Of a stretch of 64,000 nt of DNA, positions 26,381 to 35,365 are shown piece by piece. A program made the translations under genes and the position numbers. Every line of letters starts with the position of its first letter. Position 1 is the first letter of the stretch. The notes under the pieces were generated by a model that searched no databases, had not been told where the DNA came from, and saw nothing but the letters and a program-made list of their open reading frames with translations. Location: positions 868,397 through 932,396 of the forward strand of contig NZ_MDKB01000001.1 in the NCBI RefSeq assembly GCF_001715295.1. The letters are read 5' to 3'. The stretch is from Streptomyces griseus. Lineage in GTDB: Bacteria > Actinomycetota > Actinomycetes > Streptomycetales > Streptomycetaceae.

Positions 26381-26675
26381 TTCGGGACCGCCGGACGAGG
26401 GCACGACTCCGTGACCGGCGCCGCCGTGGAGCCCGGTCGCCCCGCTGCCCGGAGGACGCCCGACCCCACGGAGCGGAGCCCCGACAGGCCGTCCCCGTGC
26501 GGCGGTCGCCGGTAGCGGCGTCCGGTGCGGGGGCAACGGCTCACTCCGGGCCGACCACGTGTCCGCCGGCGGCGTACCGGGACCGACGGCCGACCCATCC
26601 GGACCGGAAGGCGTAAGCCGGTCGTACGACCTTTTCCCGTTACGCCCTGGCGGTGGCCCGTCTACCGTCCTGGTC
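26331..26675. other. Gene-free stretch between rbsD and the questin-oxidase-like gene
   Basis: 345 bases. Apart from the inverted repeat at its left end and a promoter at its right end, I see nothing. Confidence 0.5.
26663..26668 (+). promoter_or_regulatory. -10 box of a leaderless transcript
   Basis: TACCGT ends 7 bases before the ATG of the next gene and no ribosome binding site is present, so transcription probably starts at the start codon. Confidence 0.5.
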
Positions 26676-27686
26676 ATGGATCGGACGGGAAACCTCGACG
26701 AGGCACTTCAGCGACTGCACGCATCGGGACCGGAACGGCTCGGACGGCTGACCAACCACGCACCGATGGCGGTCGAGTCACTCGCGGCCCGAGGCCAGGC
26801 GCACGCGGTCCACAGATGGCTGGATCTGTACGCCCCCAGGCTGGAGGAGTTCCCGTCCGGCACCGGGCCCGTCACCGCCGCGGACTGGCAGGCGGCGCTG
26901 GGTGATCCGCGCCGGGCCGCCGACTGGATCGGCTTCTTCTCCCGCGAGGTCGCCGAGCGCCCCTGGCGCGACGTGCTCGCCCGATGGTGGCCGCGTCTCC
27001 TGCCCGGCATGTACGGAGGCTCGGCCCACCCGGTCATCCGGGTGGGCCACGCCGTACGCACCCTGGTGTCCGGCGAGGAGAACGGTCCTCGTCTGACCGA
27101 ACTCGCCCACGGACTCGGCTACTGGGCCGCCCGCCACCGACCGGTGTCCGGCCTCGCCCCCCTGCCCGGCGCCGGCAGCGCCGCCGCCGCCCTCGATACG
27201 GTGCCACCCCTCACCGACCGGTCCGGTGGCTTTCCCGACCGGCTCAAACGGGTTTCCGGCCTGCCGGTGTGGGCGGCCGACGTCACGGACCCCGACGCGG
27301 CCCGGCTCCGCCTCACCGAACTGGTACGGGCGGCCACCCACCGGTATGCCACCCACGGCCACGGCGACCCCACGATGCTCGTCCACGCGGCGACCGCCCC
27401 CAACGCCGTGCTGCGCGTCCTGCCCGCACTGCCGCGCGTCCTGTGGGTACCGAGCCTGCGAGCCGCCTGGACGGCATCCGCCGCGGTCACCGCCATGTAC
27501 GCGGCGGATGCGCCGGTGCCCTTCTCGCCGCCCGGCACCCTCACCGCCGAGGAGGTCGTCGAACGCGCCCTGGCGCACGGGGACGAACACGTCATCAAGT
27601 TGACCGACACCGCCCTGGACACCGGCGACGGACAGGCCCTCGCGGCGGCCCTGCACGCGATCGAGTGGAGCGAACCGCTCAGGTAG
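26676..27686 (+). CDS. Questin oxidase family protein
   Basis: 336-residue protein resembling the questin oxidase (DUF4243) family: LTNHAPMAVESLAARG at the N-terminus, GMYGGSAHPVIRVGHAVRTL and the later GLGYWAARH are typical blocks. Fungal members are Baeyer-Villiger-type oxygenases of polyketides; bacterial members have no assigned reaction. No signal peptide. The probable leaderless start is at the ATG that begins MDRTGNLDEALQRLH; a longer frame upstream lacks a good start. It stands between rbsD and the ATP-grasp pair as a separate transcription unit. Confidence 0.75.
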   Translation: MDRTGNLDEALQRLHASGPERLGRLTNHAPMAVESLAARGQAHAVHRWLDLYAPRLEEFPSGTGPVTAADWQAALGDPRRAADWIGFFSREVAERPWRDVLARWWPRLLPGMYGGSAHPVIRVGHAVRTLVSGEENGPRLTELAHGLGYWAARHRPVSGLAPLPGAGSAAAALDTVPPLTDRSGGFPDRLKRVSGLPVWAADVTDPDAARLRLTELVRAATHRYATHGHGDPTMLVHAATAPNAVLRVLPALPRVLWVPSLRAAWTASAAVTAMYAADAPVPFSPPGTLTAEEVVERALAHGDEHVIKLTDTALDTGDGQALAAALHAIEWSEPLR

Positions 27687-27940
27687 CCGGCCGGTCGCAC
27701 GGGGATGCTGTGCGACCCCGGCCGATGGCCCTCGGGCGGGCGGGGGCCGATGCGACGGCCTGTCCTCCGGGCGCGGGCGCGGGGCGGGCCCGGAGGATCC
27801 CTCCTCAGGGGGGACGGCCCGCTCAAGGCGGGGGGTGAAGGTGACGTAGCGTATCCAGCTTGGGGGCGTTCGCAGGTGGGCGCCGTATGGATCGTTGCGC
27901 GCCGATGCCGAAATGCGGTGGGGCGCCGAGGAGTTCCTGG

Positions 27941-28879
27941 ATGAAGCTCTGCTTCCTCGTCGAAGAGCTGTACCGGCATGACGGCATGCCACGTGATGTG
28001 GTCCGAAGGCTCAGGGCCCTGGGCCACGAGGTGGACGTCGTCCGGCCGGGCGATTCGCTGACGCGCGTCTCCGAGGACATCCAGGCCGGCACGCACGACG
28101 CCTGGGTCCTGAAGACCGTGTCCGGAGGACCGGGGCTCACCCTGCTCGAGGCGGCCGCTGCCGTCGGGCTCACCACGGTGAACGACGCGCGGTCGATCCG
28201 CCCCGTCCGCGACAAGGCCCTCACCTCCGTCATCGCACGACGGCACGGTCTGCCGGTCCCGGTGACGTACACCGCCACGCGGGCAGCCCTCTTCGCGGGC
28301 GTCCCGCAGGAACTCTTCCCCCTGGTCGTCAAGCCCGCCGAGGGCAGTGCGGGCCAGGGCGTACGTCTGGTCGCGGACCCGGCACGGCTGCTGCACGACG
28401 GTGCCGACGCGGGAGGGGGAGCGGATGGCGGGGACGGAGGCGTACGGCTCATCGCGCAGCCGTACGTGCCGAATTCGGGTGCCGACCTGAAGGTGTACTG
28501 CCTCGCGGGCGAACTCCACGCGACCCGCCGCCGCTCACCGCTCCACCCGCACCGCGAGGTCGAGGAGCGGGCCGTACCGCTCCAGGCGGAGGTGGCCTCG
28601 CTGGTGACGCGCGTCGGTGAGGTCTTCGGGCTCGACCTGTACGGCGTCGACATCGTCCTCGGCCCCGACGGCCCCGTGATCGTGGACATCAACGACTTCC
28701 CCAGCTTCCGGCGGGTTCCCGACTCCGTGGCCCGGGTCGCCGACGCCGTCCTCGCCCTGGCCCGCAGCGGCCGGAGCACCTGGGCGGCACCCGACCGCCC
28801 GGAACCGCTCGTCCCCGCCCAGGGACGTCCGCCCGGACCGGCGGAACTCACGCACGTGCCGGGCGAGACACTCCTGTGA
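27941..28879 (+). CDS. ATP-grasp enzyme 1 (ITPK/RimK-like)
   Basis: 312-residue ATP-grasp ligase or kinase. MKLCFLVEELYRHDGMP begins a pre-ATP-grasp fold; FPLVVKPAEGSAGQGVRLV is the first nucleotide-binding strand; DLKVYCLAGELHATRR and VIVDINDFPSFRRVPD are the metal-binding end. DxNxFPxF resembles inositol-trisphosphate 5/6-kinase-like enzymes as much as RimK ligases. GAGGAG lies 7 bases before the ATG. The stop overlaps the start of a second ATP-grasp gene, so both are made together. Substrate unknown. Confidence 0.85.
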   Translation: MKLCFLVEELYRHDGMPRDVVRRLRALGHEVDVVRPGDSLTRVSEDIQAGTHDAWVLKTVSGGPGLTLLEAAAAVGLTTVNDARSIRPVRDKALTSVIARRHGLPVPVTYTATRAALFAGVPQELFPLVVKPAEGSAGQGVRLVADPARLLHDGADAGGGADGGDGGVRLIAQPYVPNSGADLKVYCLAGELHATRRRSPLHPHREVEERAVPLQAEVASLVTRVGEVFGLDLYGVDIVLGPDGPVIVDINDFPSFRRVPDSVARVADAVLALARSGRSTWAAPDRPEPLVPAQGRPPGPAELTHVPGETLL

Positions 28880-29676
28880 AGGTCTGCCTGCTGACCGACA
28901 AACCGGACCACCCGACGCTCGCAGCCGCGGCGGCCCTCCTTACGGGGGACGGGCACGAGGTGGTGTGGCTGGACCCGGACACCCCGGCGGCGGGTCCGGC
29001 GGGCGGGGACCTCGCGGACGTCTACCTCCTCAAGGCGCACACCCCCGCCGCGCTGGCCCTGGCCCGGGGCTTCGAGGCGCGGGGCGCCCGGGTGGTGAAC
29101 TCCGCCTCGGCGACCGCGCTCTGCCAGGACCGGAGCCGGATCGCGGAGGTGGCCGAGCGCGCGGGCGTTCCGATGCCCGCCACCCGCAGCCTGCGGTCGC
29201 TGTCCCTGCTCCGGCCGGGCGACCCACCGGCGGGGACCGGGTACCCGGTCATGGTGAAGAGCCGCCACAGCAGGCGGGGCGACCTCGTCGCCCGTGTGGA
29301 CGGCCCCGACCGTCTGCGCGCACTCGCCGGGAGGTGGCCGGACGAACCCGTCGTGGTGCAGGAGTTCGTGGAGAACAGCGGCTGGGACCACAAGGTGTGG
29401 GTGGTCGCCGGCCGTCTGTTCACACGGCTGCGGCCCTCGCCCGGTACGATCCGGCCGCCCGCCGGTCCCGTGGTCGCCGACCTGCCCCGGGCCTGGGCCG
29501 AACTCGCCCTGCGCGCGGGGCGGGTCTTCGGCCTGGAGGTCTACGGCATCGACCTCCTCGACCGCAGGGGCGAACCCGTCGTCGTGGACGTCAACGCCTT
29601 CCCGGGCATCCGTGGCCCCGAAGGGGCGCCCCGGGCACTCGCCGACCTGGTCAGCGGACCGAGGCGTAGACGATGA
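28876..29676 (+). CDS. ATP-grasp enzyme 2
   Basis: 266 residues, weakly similar to the preceding protein and probably an old duplicate. GYPVMVKSRHSRRGDLVARVDG is the ATP-binding region, PVVVQEFVENSGWDHKVWVVAG the linker strand, and PVVVDVNAFPGIRGPEGAP the metal site. GTG start overlapping the previous stop (GTGA). Its last 26 bases overlap the convergent sortase gene. Without a precursor peptide or transporter nearby, the product cannot be guessed. Confidence 0.85.
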   Translation: MKVCLLTDKPDHPTLAAAAALLTGDGHEVVWLDPDTPAAGPAGGDLADVYLLKAHTPAALALARGFEARGARVVNSASATALCQDRSRIAEVAERAGVPMPATRSLRSLSLLRPGDPPAGTGYPVMVKSRHSRRGDLVARVDGPDRLRALAGRWPDEPVVVQEFVENSGWDHKVWVVAGRLFTRLRPSPGTIRPPAGPVVADLPRAWAELALRAGRVFGLEVYGIDLLDRRGEPVVVDVNAFPGIRGPEGAPRALADLVSGPRRRR

Positions 29677-30307
29677 GATTGTCCACGGGGTGCCCGGCCG
29701 CGTCGAAGTCGCCGTCGCACGTGACCAGCCTGAGCACGGGTTCGCGGGTGGCCCCGTAGACCTTCTCGGTGGGGAAGGCGTTCTTCTGCACGGTCTCGGT
29801 GCCGGTGACCGTGAAGCGGGTCCGTCCGCCGTTCCCGTCGCGGACGACGATGTCCGCGCCCCGGGTGATCTTCTTCAGGTCGTGGAAGACGGCCTTGCCG
29901 AACCGGGTGTCGTTGTGGCCGATGACGACGGCGGCCCCGGGCTCACCGGGGACGGCTCCGCCCGTGTACCAGCCGGCCGTCATCCCTTTCTCGGCGGGCG
30001 GCACCTCCACCGTCCCGTCCTGGTTCAGGCCGAGGCGCATCAGCGGAGCGGTCACCGAGAGGGAGGGGACGGACACCTCGACCGGGGCCGCCGCCTCGGT
30101 GCCTTTCGCCGGGGTGCCGGCTCGCGCCGGGCCGTCGCTCTGACCGGGGCCGTCCTTCCCTGCGGTCCGGCCGGTGGAGGCGGACGGTGAAGCGGCGGCC
30201 GGCCGTGCCGCGTCGGGGGACGAGCAGCCGGCGACCGGGGCGAGTATCACCAGGGTGGTCAGCGCGGGCAGGACGGCCTTGCTCAGGACGTGCGTGGTAC
30301 GGGACAT
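29651..30307 (-). CDS. Class F-type sortase
   Basis: 218-residue cysteine transpeptidase. Lipobox-like signal (APVAGC28), a disordered Pro/Ala/Gly linker to about residue 75, then the sortase beta-barrel with catalytic H131 (VVIGHNDT), C197 (LRLVTCDGDF) and the upstream Arg in PVLRLVTC. It would join sorting-signal proteins to the cell wall outside the membrane. GGAG 5 bases before the ATG. It follows the small wall-protein gene by 79 bases; that protein is its likely substrate. Confidence 0.88.
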   Translation of the reverse strand: MSRTTHVLSKAVLPALTTLVILAPVAGCSSPDAARPAAASPSASTGRTAGKDGPGQSDGPARAGTPAKGTEAAAPVEVSVPSLSVTAPLMRLGLNQDGTVEVPPAEKGMTAGWYTGGAVPGEPGAAVVIGHNDTRFGKAVFHDLKKITRGADIVVRDGNGGRTRFTVTGTETVQKNAFPTEKVYGATREPVLRLVTCDGDFDAAGHPVDNLIVYASVR

Positions 30308-30386
30308 GAGGGCTCCGAGCGTCGGACAGGCGGGGGAACGGCAGGTGGCGCCGCCCCGCGTGCGGAGCGGCGCCACCCGTGGCGGA

Positions 30387-30740
30387 TCAGCCGTTGCCGT
30401 GCAGGGCGGACCGGCGGCGCAGCACGATCGTGCCCGCGCCGGCGAGCAGGACGGCGCCGGCGGCCGAACCGTAGAGCGCGGTGGCGGAGCCCGTGTCCGC
30501 GACCGGGCGCTCACCGGCGGCGACGCCGCCGCGCGGCATCGGGCGCGTGGTGTCCGCTTCGGTCACGGCCGCCGAGGGAACCTGGGTCGGCGTGGACCTG
30601 GGCGCGGGCGAGGACGTGGCCTGACGGTCGGTGGCCGGCGTGGGCGAGTCGTCGGCGACCGCCGCGGCGGCGGGAGCGAGGACCGCGCCCGCGGCGACGA
30701 GGCCGAGCAGCGTGGTGCGCAGGAAGGAACGGGACGACAT
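30387..30740 (-). CDS. Small cell-wall-anchored protein with LAxTG-like sorting signal
   Basis: 117 residues. Signal peptide 1-29 (LLGLVAAGAVLAPAAAAVAD), a short Pro/Thr/Ser-rich extracellular part, then V80-A-D-T-G followed by a hydrophobic helix and RRRS tail, the classic layout of a sortase substrate. GGAG 5 bases before the ATG. It lies directly upstream of the sortase gene on the same strand. The pentapeptide deviates from LPxTG and from LAxTG at the first residue. Confidence 0.8.
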   Translation of the reverse strand: MSSRSFLRTTLLGLVAAGAVLAPAAAAVADDSPTPATDRQATSSPAPRSTPTQVPSAAVTEADTTRPMPRGGVAAGERPVADTGSATALYGSAAGAVLLAGAGTIVLRRRSALHGNG

Positions 30741-30841
30741 GGATACTCCGATTCCGGCCCGGCGTCGATGGTGCCCGCCGCGCTGATGCGCGGCGGGCTC
30801 CGGGCACGCCGACAGCCTGGACCGGAGTTATGAGGAAACTG

Positions 30842-32884
30842 TCAGCGTGCTGTGTCCATCGCATCAGGGCCGGATTCCGGCAACCGCAGGGTGAACACCG
30901 ACCCCTCACCCACCGTGCTGACCACGTCGGCCGTCCCGCCGTGCGCCTCGGTGAGCTTGCGGACGATGGCCAGCCCCAGCCCGCTTCCGCCGGTGCGGCG
31001 GCTGCGGGACTTCTCGGCCCGCCAGAACCGCTCGAAGACGTACGGGAGGTTCTCGGGCGGGATACCGGAGCCGGTGTCGGCGACCTCCACCGCCACCCCG
31101 CCGTCCTCGCCGGCGTAGGCGCGCAGCGTGACGCGACCGCCCGCCGGGGTATGGCGTACGGCGTTGGAGACCAGGTTCCCCACGGCCTGCCGCAGCCGTA
31201 CGGGATCGGCGGTGAGCGTGAGCGCCGGCGTGCCGGCGGCGACCGTCAGGGTCACCTCCGCCGCCTCGGCCTGTGCCTGGTGGGCCGCCGCGACGTGGGC
31301 GAGCAGGCTCCCGATCCGTACCGGTTCCGGATGCAGGCGCAGCATGCCCGCGTCCGCCGCCGACAGGTCCTGGAGGTCGTCGATGATGTGCTGGAGCTGG
31401 ACCGCCTCCTCCAGCAGCGAGGAGACGAACGCCGCGTCCGGGGCGGCGACTCCGTCCTGCGCCCCTTCGAGCCAGCCCCGGATGTTGCTCAACGGCGTCC
31501 GCAGCTCATGGGCGACGTCACTGACCATCACCTTGCGCTGTTCCTCCAGCCGCGCGCGGTGCGCGGACATGTCGTTGAAGGCGGTGGCGAGCCGCCCGAT
31601 CTCGTTGTCCGAGGTGACGACGACGGGCTCGGGTGCGGCGGCCACGCCGTCCCGCATGCGCTGGGCGGCGCCCGTCAGCGCCCGCAGCGGCCGTACGAGA
31701 CGGATCCCGGCGAAGAACGAGGCGCCGACGGTCAGGGCCAGGACGAGCGCGGCGACCCCGACGATCCTGGCCGTGTTCGCCGGCGAGAGGTCCAGGCCCG
31801 GAACCGACGTACCGCCCGGGTCGCTGACGAACAGCAGGGCGGGCGCGGCGACGTAGGAGCCGAGCTGCTCGCGCCGCGCGGTACCGACGCACGAGTCGAC
31901 GGCCCGCTCGTCCGCACTGTCGCGGACCGGGGGGGCCTCGGTGGGTGCGGTCGCCGGCGCGGGCACGGGGGTCGGCCGGAGCAGGGATTCCCGGGCCGCC
32001 CCGTCCCGGGGTGCCGGGGCCGGCCGGCCCGCCTCGTCCCTGGCGACCGGCTCCGCGGTGGCCGCACCGGTGTCCGTGCCCCACGCCAGGTCCAGGCCGA
32101 GCCGGACGGGCTCGCGGCCCTGGCGGTCCAGGCATGCGTCGACGAGGGCGTTGAGAGCGGTGAGCGCCTTTTTCTCCGTCCCGGTCGGACTGTCCAGTGC
32201 CTCGGTCGCACACCGGGTGCCCTGCAGCCGCCCGGGGTCGTTCCCCACCAGCTGTATGCGGGGGCGCCCGCTCGTGGTCTCGACGACGTTCGAGGCGATC
32301 CCGCCGGCGTTGAGGCACCGCACGGTCCGCTCGGCCGTGCGGCGCAGCGAGGTCCTCTCCGCCGGGGGGAGACGGAAGGGGCCGACCGCCCGGGGATCGA
32401 CACGGTCGTTCCTCGACGTGAACGCACCGCCGGGGCCGGACAGTGAGACGGCCACCGGTGTACCGGCCGTAGGGGCCGTGTCCACCGAGAGGGGGTCCAC
32501 CACAGCCGACGCCTGCGCAGGCAGGTCCGGCGGGCGAGGGGACGGCGCGGCGGAATCGGCGAGGATCTCCCGTCTCTGGGTGGTCAGGGTGATCCGGCGG
32601 TCCGAGGAGTCGGCCAGGGCGCGTACCGTCGGCCCGACGCCGTCCCAGGTCGGGTGCCGGGCCGCGTAACCGAGCAGGGTGTCGTGGATCCGGGCCCCCG
32701 CGGTCAGGTTCTCGCCCTGTTCCTGCTCGATCGCCCCGGACGTCGTCTGCACGGCCAGCCAGGCGGTCGCGGCGACCGAACAGGAAGCCACCAGTGCCGA
32801 GACGGCCAGCATGCGGCCCAGCAGGCTCTTGCGCAGCGGCAGCCGGCGGCCGTCCGCCTTGCCGCCCTCAGCGCGCCGACGCAC
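30842..32884 (-). CDS. Sensor histidine kinase
   Basis: 680-residue membrane kinase. First transmembrane helix near residues 22-45, a long extracellular sensor of about 310 residues with Pro/Ala-rich inserts and several cysteines, a second helix (VGVAALVLALTVGASFFAGI), HAMP domain, HisKA with the phosphorylated H459 in VAHELRTPLSNIRGW, and HATPase boxes (VGNLVSNAVRHT, VADTGSGIP, GGSGLGLAIVRKL). GTG start inside the end of the response-regulator gene (17-base overlap). The downstream wall protein and sortase are plausible targets. Confidence 0.92.
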   Translation of the reverse strand: MRRRAEGGKADGRRLPLRKSLLGRMLAVSALVASCSVAATAWLAVQTTSGAIEQEQGENLTAGARIHDTLLGYAARHPTWDGVGPTVRALADSSDRRITLTTQRREILADSAAPSPRPPDLPAQASAVVDPLSVDTAPTAGTPVAVSLSGPGGAFTSRNDRVDPRAVGPFRLPPAERTSLRRTAERTVRCLNAGGIASNVVETTSGRPRIQLVGNDPGRLQGTRCATEALDSPTGTEKKALTALNALVDACLDRQGREPVRLGLDLAWGTDTGAATAEPVARDEAGRPAPAPRDGAARESLLRPTPVPAPATAPTEAPPVRDSADERAVDSCVGTARREQLGSYVAAPALLFVSDPGGTSVPGLDLSPANTARIVGVAALVLALTVGASFFAGIRLVRPLRALTGAAQRMRDGVAAAPEPVVVTSDNEIGRLATAFNDMSAHRARLEEQRKVMVSDVAHELRTPLSNIRGWLEGAQDGVAAPDAAFVSSLLEEAVQLQHIIDDLQDLSAADAGMLRLHPEPVRIGSLLAHVAAAHQAQAEAAEVTLTVAAGTPALTLTADPVRLRQAVGNLVSNAVRHTPAGGRVTLRAYAGEDGGVAVEVADTGSGIPPENLPYVFERFWRAEKSRSRRTGGSGLGLAIVRKLTEAHGGTADVVSTVGEGSVFTLRLPESGPDAMDTAR

Positions 32885-33593
32885 GGGTGGCCCCCTTCCC
32901 GGGGTCGGTCAGTTTGTATCCGACACCGAACACGGTCAGCAGCCGCACCGGCCGCCGGGGCGCGGGTTCTATCTTCTTGCGCAGATTCATGATGTGCACG
33001 TCGACGGTACGGCTGCTGATGTAGCGGCCGAAGCCGTGCAGTTCCGCGAGCAGTTGCTCACGCGTGAAGACGCGGTCGGGTTCGGCGGCCAGTGCGGAGA
33101 GGAGCCGGAACTCCCCGGGTGTGCACTCGACATGGACGCCGTCGACGGACACCTCGTGACGTACGGGGTCGACGGCCAGCGCCCCGACCCGCAGCGCCCC
33201 GTCCTCCGGCACCGGGTCCTGCCCCCGTCGGCTGCGCCGCAACAGGGTGCGCACCCGGGCCATCAGCTCGCGCGGGCTGTACGGCTTCGTCATGTAGTCG
33301 TCCGCGCCCAGATCCAGCCCGAGCAGCAGATCGTCCTCCGTGGACCGTGCGGTCAGCATCAGGACCGCCAGCTCCCGCTTCTCGGACCGCAGGACACGTA
33401 CCACGTCCAGCCCGTCGGCCCGCGGCATCATCACGTCGAGGATGAGCAGGTCGGGTGCCTCCTGCCGGACCTGTTCGAGCGCGGTGAGGCCGTCACCGAC
33501 CACGGTCACCGCATGTCCCTCGCGTTCGAGGTACCGGCGTACGAGCTCGGCCTGTTTCACGTCGTCTTCGGCGACCATCACATGTGCGCACAC
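32868..33593 (-). CDS. OmpR-family response regulator
   Basis: 241 residues: receiver domain with E9-D10-D11, phospho-acceptor D53 (LLILDVMMP) and K in TKPYSP, then a winged-helix DNA-binding domain (FRLLSALAAEPDRVFTREQLL, VDVHIMNLRKKIE). The GTG giving MCAHVMVAEDD is chosen because the first beta strand is needed; a later ATG would remove it. TACGAT lies 6 bases before this GTG without a ribosome binding site, suggesting a leaderless start in addition to read-through from the GtrA-like gene. Forms a pair with the kinase downstream. Confidence 0.92.
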   Translation of the reverse strand: MCAHVMVAEDDVKQAELVRRYLEREGHAVTVVGDGLTALEQVRQEAPDLLILDVMMPRADGLDVVRVLRSEKRELAVLMLTARSTEDDLLLGLDLGADDYMTKPYSPRELMARVRTLLRRSRRGQDPVPEDGALRVGALAVDPVRHEVSVDGVHVECTPGEFRLLSALAAEPDRVFTREQLLAELHGFGRYISSRTVDVHIMNLRKKIEPAPRRPVRLLTVFGVGYKLTDPGKGATRASAR

Positions 33594-34144
33594 GCCGCGA
33601 TCGTAGAGGAGCCCGGCCGGCGGCCCACCGGGACGTGCGCGCCGGCGGTCGTCGCCGGAGCGTCCGCCGCCCGCTCCGTCCCCGTCCCCGCGGCGGGCAC
33701 GGCCGGCGCCGCGGGCCGGGCGAACACCACGAGCCGGAGCAGCGCGAACCGCCCCACCCCGGCGAGCGCCGAGGCCGACAGGTAGACGCCCTGCTGGACG
33801 AGAGCCGAGGAGGTGGGCCGCAGGGAGTGCAGGGCGAGGAGAGCCCCCGTGGTGAAGGCGTAGCCTACGGCCACGGTCAGCCCGGACTGCAGGTGCACAC
33901 CCCAGCCCCCGCGTCCGCTCCGGAACGAGATCCGGCTGTGCAGCTCGGTCGCCGCGAGCGTGGACACCACCGTGACGAGGGCGTTGGCGACCACCATCGG
34001 TAACGGGCCACTGAGCAGCACGAGCATCCCACTCGCGGCCAGCCCCACTCCGCCGCCGCAGACGACGAAGCGCACGAAGGCAGCGACGGGCGAGTGGGCC
34101 GTGGATGCCGGCCGACCACGGGGTCGCTGTGCAGGGGCGGTCAC
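33578..34144 (-). CDS. GtrA-like membrane protein
   Basis: 188 residues with four hydrophobic helices of the GtrA type: AAFVRFVVCGGGVGLAASGMLVLL, VVANALVTVVSTLAATELHSRISF (the conserved segment), GYAFTTGALLAL, VYLSASALAGVGRFALLRLVVF. Such proteins are thought to flip polyprenyl-linked sugars for wall glycosylation. GTG start with GGAGG 7 bases upstream. Its end overlaps the response-regulator start by 16 bases. The C-terminal 40 residues are polar and probably disordered. Confidence 0.8.
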   Translation of the reverse strand: MTAPAQRPRGRPASTAHSPVAAFVRFVVCGGGVGLAASGMLVLLSGPLPMVVANALVTVVSTLAATELHSRISFRSGRGGWGVHLQSGLTVAVGYAFTTGALLALHSLRPTSSALVQQGVYLSASALAGVGRFALLRLVVFARPAAPAVPAAGTGTERAADAPATTAGAHVPVGRRPGSSTIAACAHM

Positions 34145-34306
34145 GGGCGAGCCTCCGGGGGTCTGGAACGATGCCTTGATCCCACCGCACACCCCACCAC
34201 CGCACATCATCCGCACGACCCGGCCCGTCCCCGACTTCCCTCAGGGGCATCACCCAGGGGGCGGACACCGGCCGTTCACACGGATGCGGACGAAGGAGCA
34301 CGACGC

Positions 34307-34816
34307 ATGACCGGCGACCACCGCACAGGACCGCCCCGCTTCGGCGGCGAACGCGAGATGCTGCGCGCGTTCCTCGAATACCACCGCGCGACCCTCGCCA
34401 TGAAGTGCGAGGGGCTGACCGACGGGGAACTGCGGCAGCAGTCGATGCCCCCGTCCACGTTGTCGCTGCTCGGGCTCGTACGGCACATGGCGGAGGTGGA
34501 ACGTGCGTGGTTCCGCCGCGTGTTCGAGGACAACGACGCGCCCATGGTCTGGTCCGACGAGGTCGACTTCCAGGCGGCCTACGACGCGAGCGCGTCGACC
34601 AGGACCGAGGCGTTCACCGCGTGGGAGGCCGAGGTGGACCACTCGCGCCGCATCGAGCGGGAGTCCGGGTCCCTGGACAGGGCCGGACACCAGCCGAGGT
34701 GGGGTCAGGAGGTGTCCCTGCGGATGGTGATGGTGCACGTCCTCCTCGAGTACGGCCGTCACAACGGACACGCGGACCTTCTGCGTGAAGGGGTCGACGG
34801 GACCGTGGGAGCCTGA
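34307..34816 (+). CDS. DinB/DUF664 family protein (mycothiol-transferase-like)
   Basis: 169-residue four-helix protein. SLLGLVRHMAEVERAWFRRV and HVLLEYGRHNGHADLLRE hold the three His residues of the DinB metal site. AAGGAG lies 9 bases before the ATG. Actinobacterial members are mycothiol-dependent detoxification enzymes. Divergent from the GtrA-like gene. A distant paralogue lies at 48814-49329. Confidence 0.87.
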   Translation: MTGDHRTGPPRFGGEREMLRAFLEYHRATLAMKCEGLTDGELRQQSMPPSTLSLLGLVRHMAEVERAWFRRVFEDNDAPMVWSDEVDFQAAYDASASTRTEAFTAWEAEVDHSRRIERESGSLDRAGHQPRWGQEVSLRMVMVHVLLEYGRHNGHADLLREGVDGTVGA

Positions 34817-34846
34817 GCCCCTGGTGAGCCGGGCGGACGTCCGCCG

Positions 34847-35044
34847 TCACGCCAGCAAGGGACGCCCCTCCCGTGCCGCCGTGATGTGCTCGGGTCCGAG
34901 CGCGTCCTCGCCGTGCTCCGCGGTGAACGCCCGGACCCTGCCCAGGGGGGAGGCCGGGTCCGGTGCCTCCTCGCTCACCGTGACACCGAGGACGATCCCG
35001 GCGAACGCGATCCCTGTCTGCTGCGGGTCTTCCCGATCCTCCAT
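34847..35044 (-). CDS. Hypothetical small protein (65 aa)
   Basis: MEDREDPQQTGIAFAGIVLG followed by an acidic, charged tail. No known domain, no signal peptide. Third codon positions are about 90 percent G/C, well above random frames, which supports translation. No ribosome binding site precedes the ATG. Convergent with the DinB gene, whose stop is 30 bases away. Confidence 0.55.
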   Translation of the reverse strand: MEDREDPQQTGIAFAGIVLGVTVSEEAPDPASPLGRVRAFTAEHGEDALGPEHITAAREGRPLLA

Positions 35045-35365
35045 GTCCGTACGGGAACTGTAGGACCGGGGTCCGACAGTGAGGACGTCGCCGGCGACGT
35101 CCGGGGGCCGGTTCAGCGCTGCGCGCCGCGGGTGCCGGTGGCCGGGGCCCGGATTCCGGCCGACGTCCCGCCGTGATCTTCACCGACCGGTCCGTCCGGG
35201 CGCCGGGACCCGTTCAGCCGTCGGCGTCCGCGGCCGGCCGAGGCGGCAGGTGGAGTGGCCGGGGGCGCTGGGCCGACCGGGCCGTGACCGTGTTCGCCTC
35301 CTTTCGTTGACCAGGCGTCGCCCACTCCGCTTCCTGCTGCACCGGGCGGCGCGAGGGGGCAGGCA
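35045..35365. other. Divergent intergenic region
   Basis: 321 bases between the small hypothetical gene and the GT-C-like gene. No hairpin or frame stands out; it should hold promoters for both directions. Confidence 0.45.
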
